Shown here in pieces: positions 14,930 to 22,384 of a stretch of 58,598 bases of DNA (position 1 is the stretch's first letter; every line of letters begins with the position of its first letter). Under the pieces are notes generated by a model that worked only from the letters and a program-made list of their open reading frames with translations, had not been told where the DNA came from and did no database searches. The stretch covers positions 1 through 58,598 of the forward strand of contig JAFQVV010000031.1 of assembly GCA_017407835.1 (NCBI GenBank). Reading direction: 5' to 3'. The translations under genes and the position numbers were made by a program. This DNA is from Clostridia bacterium (GTDB taxonomy: Bacteria; Bacillota; Clostridia; Oscillospirales; CAG-272).

Positions 14930-16093
14930 ATGAGAAAAAAACGGCTAATTCTGATTTTTATGATATTGTGCGTCCTGACTGTGGCATCCTGCAGGCAAAC
15001 TGATGCTGACAATGGTGCCAAGGGATACGGTGATGAGACGGGAAAGGCCTACACCGACACCGAGTGGCTGAAGGGAGAAATACATCATATCAGCGATCGC
15101 CAAACGCGGGATTTTGATGTGCAGTATGTTCGTGCCGGCGTAAAATCCGGGCACATCGTGTATCCTGCGGTAAAGATTATTCGCTCTGTGGAAGAGCTCA
15201 ATCAGTATTTGCAGAACGAAACTTATATGCCCCAAGCTCTGATGGAAGCGTGTGAGAAATATGACAGAACATATTTTGAGGAACAATTGCTTATCATGCT
15301 GCTTCTTGAAGAAGGCAGCGGTTCAATCCGTCATGAGGTGGAGAGAATCGGTGTTGATGGGGAAAATACTGTTATCGAGATTAAATCCATCGTTCCTGAG
15401 GCGTGCACCTGCGATATGGCGTATTGGCACATCCTCATCGAGCCGGAGACAGGCATGGATATTGCCAACGACGATGATGTGGTTGTTTTCCTTGACGGCA
15501 GAAACGCAACCGAAAAGCTGACCGTGATATACTACGAAAAGGGGTATGCGAATATTTCGGTAACCCTCAAAGAAGGCTGGGCGTATGACATTGTGGATGA
15601 AGCCGACTCGGTCGAGTTTTCGGTCAGCATCTATCCGGCAGGTCAGCCGCAGAATAAGCTTCGTATTGCCTACTTCAATGGATTCGGCGTATGCGGCACA
15701 GGGTTGAAGCAGGAGAAGATTCGGCTCGGCAACTATGATGCGTGGATGGGCACATATGATGATAACCGGGTGTGGGACTTCATTTCCATGCTTGATACAT
15801 TCGGCGATTACGCCATTCTCAACGAGGGCGGTGAGAAATGGTGGAAGGAATACGGCGAGGAAGCGATGCAGATTCTTGCAACCGTGACAATCGCCGATGG
15901 ATACGTTTCAGAAGCCCAGGCCGTTCAAGTTGCCAGAGATAAAGCCGGTTCAACTGACGAGGGGGCGGAAGTGCATTATGATTCTGCGGAGAATGTGTGG
16001 AAGGTTACACTTTCCGGGAAGAACACGACGGGTGACGATACCTTTGTGATTGATGTTCACGGAAATATCATCGAGATAATTGGGGAAAAGTGA
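14930..16093 (+). CDS. Lipoprotein with PrcB-like and C-terminal PepSY-like regions
   Basis: The 387-residue protein begins MRKKRLILIFMILCVLTVASC, a signal peptide with lipobox VASC (Cys21), so it should be anchored on the outer face of the membrane. A region near residues 105-170 (FEEQLLIMLLLEEGSGSIRHEV, later TCDMAYWHILIEP) resembles the PrcB C-terminal domain. The tail (VSEAQAVQVARDKAG, VWKVTLSGKN, DTFVIDVHGNI) resembles a PepSY repeat, a fold often linked to peptidase control. GGGGAGGTG lies 6 bases before the ATG; longer upstream frames include the ECF promoter and are not used. It is followed after 74 bases by a serpin gene, so both may act on extracellular proteolysis. Function is inferred only. 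Confidence 0.82.
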   Translation: MRKKRLILIFMILCVLTVASCRQTDADNGAKGYGDETGKAYTDTEWLKGEIHHISDRQTRDFDVQYVRAGVKSGHIVYPAVKIIRSVEELNQYLQNETYMPQALMEACEKYDRTYFEEQLLIMLLLEEGSGSIRHEVERIGVDGENTVIEIKSIVPEACTCDMAYWHILIEPETGMDIANDDDVVVFLDGRNATEKLTVIYYEKGYANISVTLKEGWAYDIVDEADSVEFSVSIYPAGQPQNKLRIAYFNGFGVCGTGLKQEKIRLGNYDAWMGTYDDNRVWDFISMLDTFGDYAILNEGGEKWWKEYGEEAMQILATVTIADGYVSEAQAVQVARDKAGSTDEGAEVHYDSAENVWKVTLSGKNTTGDDTFVIDVHGNIIEIIGEK

Positions 16094-16167
16094 AGGGGAG
16101 TGCCCCACAGATTCTGTAGTGTACCCGATGATAAAATGGGATCATGTTTGTATAATAGGAGGCCAAA

Positions 16168-17415
16168 ATGAAACGAATAATATCCCTCATGCTTACGCTC
16201 GTTCTTGCAATGGCTGCCTTTGCTGCATGCAATACACCGCAGTCGGATGATCTAATGCAAGACGTAAAGGCTAACCCCGATACCGCGCAAAATGTTGAAC
16301 TTTTCGATGTGAGCGATGCTGCTGTTGCCGATTTTGCGGTGCGGCTGTTCAAGGAAAGCATGGTGGATGGCGAGAATACGCTCATCTCTCCGCTGTCGGT
16401 TCTGGTGGCACTGGCCATGACGGCCAACGGTGCCGATCACCAAACGCTTTCGCAGATGGAAGCGGCGCTGGGGATGCCGATAGAACAGCTCAATTCATGG
16501 ATCGGCACCTATATGAAAAATCTTCCCCGGGAAGAAAAATACAAGCTCAGCCTTGCCAATTCTATCTGGATCAAGAATACGGATTCCTTCACGGTCAATG
16601 AAGATTTCCTGCAGATCAATGCGGATTATTACAGTGCAGGCATATATAAAGCGCCGTTTGACGATTCAACGCTGAAAGAGATCAACCAATGGGTTGAGGA
16701 CAACACCGACGGAATGATCAAAGATATTCTCGACGACATTCCCGGTGCGGCGATTATGTACCTCATAAATGCGCTGGCGTTTGATGCGGAATGGCAGGAA
16801 ATCTATCACGAAAATCAGATAAGAGACGGTCAGTTTAGCACCGAGGATGGAACAAAGCGGGAAGTGGAGCTGATGTATTCCTCGGAGAACAAGTATCTTG
16901 AGGATGACAAAGCGATCGGATTTATTAAATACTATAAAGATTGCAAGTATGCTTTTGCTGCTCTCCTTCCCAACGAGGGGGTGACTGTTTCGGAATATAT
17001 CGCCTCGCTTAACGGTGAACACCTCCACGAAATGCTTGCAAATGCAGAGCAGAGCGTTGTCAGTGTGGCAATACCGAAGTTTGAAACCGAATACAAGGTG
17101 GAGATGAAGAATATTCTGATCAATATGGGGATGTCCGATGCCTTTGATGACACCCGGGCAGATTTTTCGAAGATGGGCGGCTCGGCTGAGGGCAATATCT
17201 GTATCAGCCGTGTGATTCATCAGACCTATATCAATGTCGACGGCAAGGGGACAAAGGCAGGTGCGGCAACCGTTGTGGAAATGAAAGCGGAATCTGCAAT
17301 GGTTGAGATGGAACCGCCCAAAGAAGTCTTTCTCGACAGACCGTTTGTGTATATGCTGATCGACTGTGAAACCAATCTCCCGTTTTTCATCGGAACAATG
17401 ATGGATGTGAAATAG
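16168..17415 (+). CDS. Lipoprotein serpin (serine protease inhibitor)
   Basis: The 415-residue protein has a lipoprotein-like signal (LVLAMAAFAAC, Cys21) and a complete serpin domain: NTLISPLSVLVALAMTANGA, LANSIWIKN, YLINALAFDAEW, HQTYINVDGKGTKAGAATVV (hinge) and DRPFVYMLID at the C-terminus. Serpins trap target proteases when the reactive loop is cut. The loop between hinge and the FLDRPF strand is about five residues longer than in alpha-1-antitrypsin and rich in Glu and Met (VEMKAESAMVEMEPP), so the P1 residue is uncertain; hinge counting puts Glu or a neighbouring residue there. The hinge has small residues (AGAAT), which suggests it is inhibitory. AGGAGG precedes the ATG. Gut Eubacterium siraeum and Bifidobacterium have related serpins. 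Confidence 0.95.
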   Translation: MKRIISLMLTLVLAMAAFAACNTPQSDDLMQDVKANPDTAQNVELFDVSDAAVADFAVRLFKESMVDGENTLISPLSVLVALAMTANGADHQTLSQMEAALGMPIEQLNSWIGTYMKNLPREEKYKLSLANSIWIKNTDSFTVNEDFLQINADYYSAGIYKAPFDDSTLKEINQWVEDNTDGMIKDILDDIPGAAIMYLINALAFDAEWQEIYHENQIRDGQFSTEDGTKREVELMYSSENKYLEDDKAIGFIKYYKDCKYAFAALLPNEGVTVSEYIASLNGEHLHEMLANAEQSVVSVAIPKFETEYKVEMKNILINMGMSDAFDDTRADFSKMGGSAEGNICISRVIHQTYINVDGKGTKAGAATVVEMKAESAMVEMEPPKEVFLDRPFVYMLIDCETNLPFFIGTMMDVK

Positions 17416-17424
17416 TTTTCTTTT

Positions 17425-17469
17425 AAGGCAAAGGTTTGGCGCATATTCAATGCGCCAAACCTTTGCCTT
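17425..17469. terminator. Terminator after the serpin gene
   Basis: A 20-bp perfect stem (AAGGCAAAGGTTTGGCGCAT with its complement) with a 5-base loop is followed by CTTTAAT. Confidence 0.85.
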
Positions 17470-17571
17470 CTTTAATACCATTTTCTCCTTTAACGACGGG
17501 GGCTTATTTACAATTAAAAATATTATTTTTAGATATTTAAAGATATTTTATTCTTTTGTAAACTGATTGTC

Positions 17572-17600
17572 TTGATCATCATGTATGGTTGTGGTATAAT
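17572..17600 (+). promoter_or_regulatory. Sigma-A promoter of the XRE-IbrA-IbrB-LURP operon
   Basis: TTGATC and TATAAT are separated by 17 bases, about 50 bases before the XRE start codon, in an AT-rich intergenic stretch. Confidence 0.8.
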
Positions 17601-17649
17601 ATGATAAAATAATGACGGTATGATTTTATCTGTTTTTGTGAGGTCGAGT

Positions 17650-17883
17650 ATGCTGTTCAGTTATAAAAAATTATGGAAGCTGCTGATTGATCGGGATATC
17701 AAACGAAAAGATCTATGTACGATGGCAGGTATCAGTTCGGCGACGCTGGCAAAGATGACCAAAGGGGAAAGTGTAACGACCGATTCTCTTTTGAAGATTT
17801 GCATCGCGCTGCACTGTGATATTTCCGACATCATGGAGATTGCCCAGGACATTCCATCCCAGAGAGGACACGAAAAAGAATAG
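17650..17883 (+). CDS. Small XRE-family regulator (Cro/CI type)
   Basis: The 77-residue protein is almost entirely one helix-turn-helix domain (LLIDRDIKRKDLCTMAGISSATLAKMTKGESVTTDSLLKIC), of the YozG/Cro type common in Clostridia. The start at 17650 has GAGGT 5 bases upstream; an earlier ATG at 17620 lies at the promoter. The stop is 2 bases before the next gene, so the regulator is the first gene of a four-gene operon and may autoregulate it. Confidence 0.88.
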   Translation: MLFSYKKLWKLLIDRDIKRKDLCTMAGISSATLAKMTKGESVTTDSLLKICIALHCDISDIMEIAQDIPSQRGHEKE

Positions 17884-17885
17884 CC

Positions 17886-19208
17886 ATGTATATGATCAGA
17901 GAATATACCGGGCAGGATGTGTATACTGCCCTGCAGGAAAGACTGCACTTTATCTTTGCGGAGTTCGATAATATCTTTGTCGCCTTTTCGGGGGGAAAGG
18001 ACAGTGGACTATTGCTCAATCTGACCTTGGATTTTCAGAAAAAATATTACCCGAACAAGCGCATCGGCGTGTTTCATCAGGACTTTGAAGCCCAGTACAC
18101 CGTAACAACCGAATATGTGGAACGAACATTTGAACGAATTAAACATGATGTGGAGCCATATTGGGTGTGCCTGCCGATGGCCACGCGAACGGCACTGAGC
18201 AGCTATCAGATGTACTGGTATCCCTGGGACGATACCAAAGAGGATGCGTGGTGCCGTCCGATGCCAGGGCACGACTATGTGATCAATCTGCAGAACAATC
18301 CCATGACAACCTATCATTATCGGATGCACCAGGAGGATCTTGCCAAGCAGTTTGGGCGTTGGTATCGCATATCGCATGGGAACAAGAAAACCGTTTGTCT
18401 GCTCGGTATCCGTACCGATGAGTCTCTGCAGCGTTACAGCGGTATCCTGAATAAGAAGTACGGATACAAGGACCAATGCTGGATCACCAAGCAGTTCAAG
18501 GATGTTTGGGCGGCGTCCCCGCTCTACGATTGGTCGAACAGCGATGTATGGCATGCAAACTATTTGTTTGGTTATGACTACAACAAGCTCTACGATCTGT
18601 ACTATATGGCAGGTCTGAAGCTTGATCAGATGCGGGTGGCGTCCCCGTTTAACGATTACGCCAAGGACAGTCTGAACCTATACCGCGTGATTGATCCCGA
18701 GATGTGGGCAAAATTGGTGGGGCGCGTCAAAGGAGCCAATTTCGGATCCATCTACGGCAAAACAAAAGCACTCGGCTATCGCAATCTTACCCTCCCCGAG
18801 GGGCATACATGGAAATCCTACACAATGTTTCTCCTTGACACCCTTCCGGCAAGGCTTCGGAATAACTATGTCAAGAAATTTAAGACGTCGATTGAGTTCT
18901 GGCACAAAACGGGCGGCGGACTGGAGGAGAATGTCATCCGGGATTTGCTTGATCACGGCTATAACATTCGCCGCAACGGCATCTCCAACTATACAGTCAT
19001 GCGCAATTCCCGCATTGTGTTTATCGGAGACATTCCCGATCATACCGATGATATCAAATCCTCCAAAGACATTCCCAGCTGGAAGCGGATGTGCTACTGC
19101 ATTCTGAAAAACGATCATAACTGCCGTTTCATGGGGTTTGGACTTACCCGTGAACAGCAGAAAAAAATTGATGTTCTCAAACGCAAATACAGCAAGGTAG
19201 GTGAGTAA
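17886..19208 (+). CDS. PAPS-reductase-family protein (IbrA-like, DUF3440)
   Basis: The 440-residue protein has the PP-loop SGGKDS at residues 35-40, after FDNIFVAF, and a following FHQDFEAQY stretch, as in phosphoadenosine-phosphosulfate reductases, DndC and the IbrA family. The CWITKQFKDVWAASPLYDWSNSDVW segment is typical of PP-loop ATPases of this group. The C-terminal half is the DUF3440 region. These enzymes adenylate a substrate to move sulfur or nitrogen; for IbrA the reaction is unknown and it is described as a regulator together with IbrB. It is coupled to the XRE gene before it and overlaps or abuts the ParB-like gene after it. There is no Cys motif of sulfonucleotide reductases (ECGLH), so it is not an assimilatory enzyme. 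Confidence 0.9.
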   Translation: MYMIREYTGQDVYTALQERLHFIFAEFDNIFVAFSGGKDSGLLLNLTLDFQKKYYPNKRIGVFHQDFEAQYTVTTEYVERTFERIKHDVEPYWVCLPMATRTALSSYQMYWYPWDDTKEDAWCRPMPGHDYVINLQNNPMTTYHYRMHQEDLAKQFGRWYRISHGNKKTVCLLGIRTDESLQRYSGILNKKYGYKDQCWITKQFKDVWAASPLYDWSNSDVWHANYLFGYDYNKLYDLYYMAGLKLDQMRVASPFNDYAKDSLNLYRVIDPEMWAKLVGRVKGANFGSIYGKTKALGYRNLTLPEGHTWKSYTMFLLDTLPARLRNNYVKKFKTSIEFWHKTGGGLEENVIRDLLDHGYNIRRNGISNYTVMRNSRIVFIGDIPDHTDDIKSSKDIPSWKRMCYCILKNDHNCRFMGFGLTREQQKKIDVLKRKYSKVGE

Positions 19209-19209
19209 A

Positions 19210-19800
19210 ATGGCATATCAGAGTCCTGTATATAATGTGATTGCCGTACCAATCGAAAAGATCGTGCCGAATACATACAACCCAAACGCTGTGGCACCGC
19301 CTGAGATGAAGCTGCTCTATGACAGCATCAAGGAAGACGGCTACACCATGCCCATTGTTTGCTATTATGTCAAAGAAAAGGATATTTATGTCATCGTGGA
19401 CGGGTTCCACCGCTACCGCGTGATGCTCGATTATCCTGACATCCGTGCGCGGGAGAATGGAATGCTGCCGGTGGCGATCATCAACAAGAGTCTTGACAAC
19501 CGTATGGCATCTACCATTCGTCACAACCGTGCGCGCGGCTCGCACGATGTGGATTTGATGAGCAACATCGTCAAAGAACTGCATGAGCTGGGACGCTCGG
19601 ATGCGTGGATTTCCAAGCATCTCGGTATGGACAAGGATGAAATTCTCCGTCTCAAACAGATTACCGGGCTTGCTGCGCTGTTTAAGGATGTGAAATTCGG
19701 GCAGGCATGGCGTCCGGTGGAGGATGAATTATATGTACCCGAACCCATGGCTGAGTGTGCGGAAATTGCGGAAGAAACAGAAGATCTGCTGCCGGTATAA
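19210..19800 (+). CDS. ParB/sulfiredoxin-fold protein (IbrB-like)
   Basis: The 196-residue protein has an N-terminal ParB-like domain: VPIEKIVPNTYNPN, LLYDSIKEDGYTMPIV, IVDGFHRYRVM (box II) and RHNRARGSH (Arg-rich box). These match IbrB and other short ParB/Srx-fold proteins; chromosome-partition ParB would have a longer DNA-binding part. A predicted helix-turn-helix follows (RSDAWISKHLGMDKDEILRLKQIT). The start is ATG 19210, one base after the IbrA-like stop, with AGGTAGGTGA upstream; GTG 19201 is an alternative. The constant pairing with an IbrA-type protein suggests a two-component enzyme system, possibly acting on nucleic acid or nucleotide; this is inference. Confidence 0.9.
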   Translation: MAYQSPVYNVIAVPIEKIVPNTYNPNAVAPPEMKLLYDSIKEDGYTMPIVCYYVKEKDIYVIVDGFHRYRVMLDYPDIRARENGMLPVAIINKSLDNRMASTIRHNRARGSHDVDLMSNIVKELHELGRSDAWISKHLGMDKDEILRLKQITGLAALFKDVKFGQAWRPVEDELYVPEPMAECAEIAEETEDLLPV

Positions 19801-19814
19801 GGGGGGGAACATTG

Positions 19815-20288
19815 ATGCATTTGTATATCAAACAGCGAATTTTTACATGGGGAGATAAATTCTCTGTCTACGACGAGAGCGGAAACGAAAAATATGTTGT
19901 GGAAGGAGAAATTTTTACCTTCGGAAAAAAGCTTCATTTATACGATCTTGCAGGCAAAGAGCTTGCCTATATTGAGCAGCAGCTTCTCACTTTCCTGCCC
20001 AGATATATGATTTACCGCGGGGGGGAGGAATTTGCAGAGGTGGTCAAGGAATTTACCTTTTTTCATCCCGAATACACGGTGAGTGGCCCGGGCTGGTGTG
20101 TGCGCGGTGATTTTTTCGATCACGATTATGAGGTGACGGATGGCACTGCAGTGGTTGCATCGGTAACGAAAGAATGGTTTGCGCTGGGCGATGCGTATGA
20201 GATTTCTTTTGGTGATGGTGTGGATGAAATTGCGGCATTGGCCGTGGTACTGGTCATCGATGCCTGTATTGATGCGCAGCGGAATTGA
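19815..20288 (+). CDS. LURP-one-related (LOR/YxjI-like) protein
   Basis: The 157-residue protein has the repeating strand pattern of the LURP-one-related family: YIKQRIFTWGDKFSVYDESGNEKYVVEGE, FGKKLHLYDLAGKELAYIEQQLL and YMIYRGGEEFAEVVKEF. The family resembles a Tubby-like beta barrel with a central helix, which is AALAVVLVIDACID here. Biochemical function is unknown. It starts 14 bases after the ParB-like stop with a G-rich ribosome site and is the last gene before a terminator, so it belongs to the XRE-IbrA-IbrB operon. LOR proteins are often near membrane stress genes. Confidence 0.85.
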   Translation: MHLYIKQRIFTWGDKFSVYDESGNEKYVVEGEIFTFGKKLHLYDLAGKELAYIEQQLLTFLPRYMIYRGGEEFAEVVKEFTFFHPEYTVSGPGWCVRGDFFDHDYEVTDGTAVVASVTKEWFALGDAYEISFGDGVDEIAALAVVLVIDACIDAQRN

Positions 20289-20382
20289 GGGGGTATACCG
20301 TCAGGGAAATGGCGAGCAGGGGGCAGCGATGCTCTGCAAATTGAGAATTTGTACGGATTTGCTTGGCAGAATACAATAGAAG

Positions 20383-20420
20383 AAGGGGGTGTTGCGCAAA
20401 TGGGCGCGACACCCCTTTTG
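20383..20420 (+). terminator. Terminator of the IbrA/IbrB operon
   Basis: A stem of GGGGTGTTGCGC with GCGCGACACCCC (one wobble) is flanked by A-rich sequence and followed by TTTT. Confidence 0.8.
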
Positions 20421-20470
20421 CAGGCCGGTCATCGACAGACAAAAAATATGCGATAATTTTCTTCTGCCAT

Positions 20471-20500
20471 GCAACGCAGGTGCATTTTTTTCTGTACTAA
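20471..20500 (+). promoter_or_regulatory. Candidate autoregulatory ECF promoter of the sigma gene
   Basis: GCAAC at 20471-20475 and TGTACTAA at 20493-20500 are separated by 17 bases with a T7 run before the -10 box. The geometry equals that of the two GGAAC/GTCTAA promoters in this window but the boxes differ. It would give a 30-base leader to the sigma gene. Confidence 0.4.
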
Positions 20501-20537
20501 AGGGTGAAGGGCCTGATCAAAGCCGAAGGAGGTACTG

Positions 20538-21098
20538 ATGACAGACGAAAAAATCATCGAACTATACTTAGCGCGCGCCGAGGCTGCCATAGAAGAAACC
20601 GATCGGGCATACGGACGGTATTTTCGCTCGGTGGCTTATGGGATTCTATGGGACGAAGAAGATGCCGAAGAAACGGTAAATGATGCTTATCTGAAAGCAT
20701 GGAATATCATCCCGCCCGAACGCCCCAATTACCTCAAAGCATTTCTTGCCCGTATTACTCGGCAGCTGTCCATCAATCGGCTTGAACAGAACACCGCCCA
20801 AAAACGCGGTGCGGGACAGTATGCGCTGATTCTGGACGAACTTGCGGAATGCATTCCGGATAATGACAGCGGTGAAGATGTGGAAGATTTGACTGCTTTG
20901 CGGGATACGCTGAACAGATTCTTGCGTTCTTTGTCGGCAGAGTCACGAAGCGTGTTCATCCGTCGGTACTGGGACACACAGCAGATTGCAGAAATTGCTC
21001 GAGACTGTGGGATGAGCGAGAGTAAGGTGAAATCCATGTTGATGCGGACAAGAAATAAGTTGAAGAGGATATTGCATGAGGAGGGGTATCGTATATGA
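20538..21098 (+). CDS. ECF RNA polymerase sigma factor
   Basis: The 186-residue protein has sigma region 2 (YFRSVAYGILWDEEDAEETVNDAYLKAWNIIP) and region 4 (DTQQIAEIARDCGMSESKVKSMLMRTRNKLKRIL) with the usual ECF spacing and a linker containing acidic residues (DNDSGEDVEDL). Such factors direct RNA polymerase to stress or envelope genes and are held by membrane anti-sigma proteins. Its stop overlaps the start of the next gene by 4 bases (ATGA), so the two are translationally coupled. AAGGAGG lies upstream of the ATG. It is a candidate for recognising the ECF-type promoters found upstream of lipoprotein genes in this window. Confidence 0.95.
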   Translation: MTDEKIIELYLARAEAAIEETDRAYGRYFRSVAYGILWDEEDAEETVNDAYLKAWNIIPPERPNYLKAFLARITRQLSINRLEQNTAQKRGAGQYALILDELAECIPDNDSGEDVEDLTALRDTLNRFLRSLSAESRSVFIRRYWDTQQIAEIARDCGMSESKVKSMLMRTRNKLKRILHEEGYRI

Positions 21099-22291
21099 AG
21101 CCGAGAAACATCGTAAATGCGCTGAACGATATTGATTTCGATATGATCGAGGAAGCGAAAATGAAAAACAAAACAGCCCAAAACAAATGGCTGAAGTGGG
21201 GAACTGCTGCGGCTTGTTTTGTATTGATTCTTGCGGCAGGTGTGCTTGTTTATCCGAAACTGAATGATTCCGGTGTCATGATTGACGGAATCGAGAGAAG
21301 ATATAAGGAAGTGACGGTCACTGCCGGTGAATCTGCGATTGAATGGCCGTGGGAATATAAGACAATGGCAGAGAAATATACCCACATGGTACTTGACGGT
21401 GTGGAATACAGAACAAGAGCACAGCAAGTCAGCCAAGACTATCTGGGGGATGTTCTTGGTATCTGCAAAGCAGACGGATATGACACCTACACAGACAAGC
21501 GTTTTACCGAAGAATTTGAGGTTCGTGCTGTTAAAGGAATTGAGGGAAACAATGTTGTGGCGGTAAACATGGAGGGTGAATTTATTGCCTTCCTGCTCAA
21601 CGATAATCCGTTCCCGGCAACGCTGGGTGAATTCATCCATACCTATTCGCTTGCCGATACCTTGCCGCTTGACAAATTCAGCGAGATGGAAGGCTATACG
21701 ACGAAGGGGTATTTTCTTGTAAACGATGATGACTATATTTGGCAGATATTGTCCGAATGTGCTGATGTCTGCCGGATTTCCGATGACAATTGGAGTCGCG
21801 GCGATCATCAGAATTATTTGGCTTTTTCTGTCACGTCCGATGCGCTGGGGATTTATCAACGAGAGCTTTGTGTGAGTGAGGATGGATTTGTCTGGACAAA
21901 TGTGATGGAGTATGCGTATATTTTTGAGATTGGCACGGATGCGGCAGAAAAGATCATCGCCTATGCAAAAGACAGTTCCGCCGAAACCGTGTCTGAACCA
22001 TACCACAAATCTATCTCAGGGACAGTAGTCGAGATTGGAGACGGATACCTCCTCATTGACGATTCGGTATTATGTGTGGATCCCGAGGAAGGGATGGTGT
22101 TTTGGGTGCCGACAGATGATCTTCGTATCGACCGATGTGTGCATTCTCCCTACAGCACCATTGCGGTAGGAGACTTGGTTGTGGTGGAATACACCGGAAC
22201 AATTGAAGTGAAAAACGAAAATATTGTTCTCGGTGCATTTTCGCTCAATGAGGGAATCATGACGGATGTCGGGATATTGATTCCGGAATGA
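21095..22291 (+). CDS. Membrane protein, candidate anti-sigma factor
   Basis: The 398-residue protein has a short cytoplasmic N-terminus (KPRNIVNALNDIDFDMIEEAKM), one membrane helix at about 33-53 (LKWGTAAACFVLILAAGVLVY) and a long extracytoplasmic domain. This is the usual layout of proteins coupled to ECF factors in Clostridia. There is no zinc anti-sigma motif. The C-terminal 80 residues (ISGTVVEIGDGYLLIDDSVL, VGDLVVVEYTGTIEV) look like a small OB-like barrel found in other clostridial extracytoplasmic proteins. Translational coupling to the sigma gene is the main evidence for the role. Confidence 0.8.
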   Translation: MKPRNIVNALNDIDFDMIEEAKMKNKTAQNKWLKWGTAAACFVLILAAGVLVYPKLNDSGVMIDGIERRYKEVTVTAGESAIEWPWEYKTMAEKYTHMVLDGVEYRTRAQQVSQDYLGDVLGICKADGYDTYTDKRFTEEFEVRAVKGIEGNNVVAVNMEGEFIAFLLNDNPFPATLGEFIHTYSLADTLPLDKFSEMEGYTTKGYFLVNDDDYIWQILSECADVCRISDDNWSRGDHQNYLAFSVTSDALGIYQRELCVSEDGFVWTNVMEYAYIFEIGTDAAEKIIAYAKDSSAETVSEPYHKSISGTVVEIGDGYLLIDDSVLCVDPEEGMVFWVPTDDLRIDRCVHSPYSTIAVGDLVVVEYTGTIEVKNENIVLGAFSLNEGIMTDVGILIPE

Positions 22292-22298
22292 AACGAAC

Positions 22299-22330
22299 GG
22301 GGGTGCCGCACAAATCAGTGCGGCACCCCC
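22299..22330. terminator. Hairpin between convergent sigma operons
   Basis: A 13-bp perfect stem (GGGGGTGCCGCAC with its complement) with a 6-base loop lies between convergent genes. It lacks a clear T run in both directions. Confidence 0.6.
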
Positions 22331-22384
22331 TGCATTGATCAATTGACAAACGGGATTGTTTTGTCGGGCGGAATAATGGTGAAT

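Noticed and set aside
17886..19208. Assimilatory PAPS or APS reductase.
   Set aside because: The catalytic Cys motif of those enzymes is absent and the protein has the longer IbrA-type C-terminus.
19210..19800. Chromosome partition protein ParB with a parS system.
   Set aside because: It is too short, has no ParA neighbour and pairs with an IbrA-type protein.
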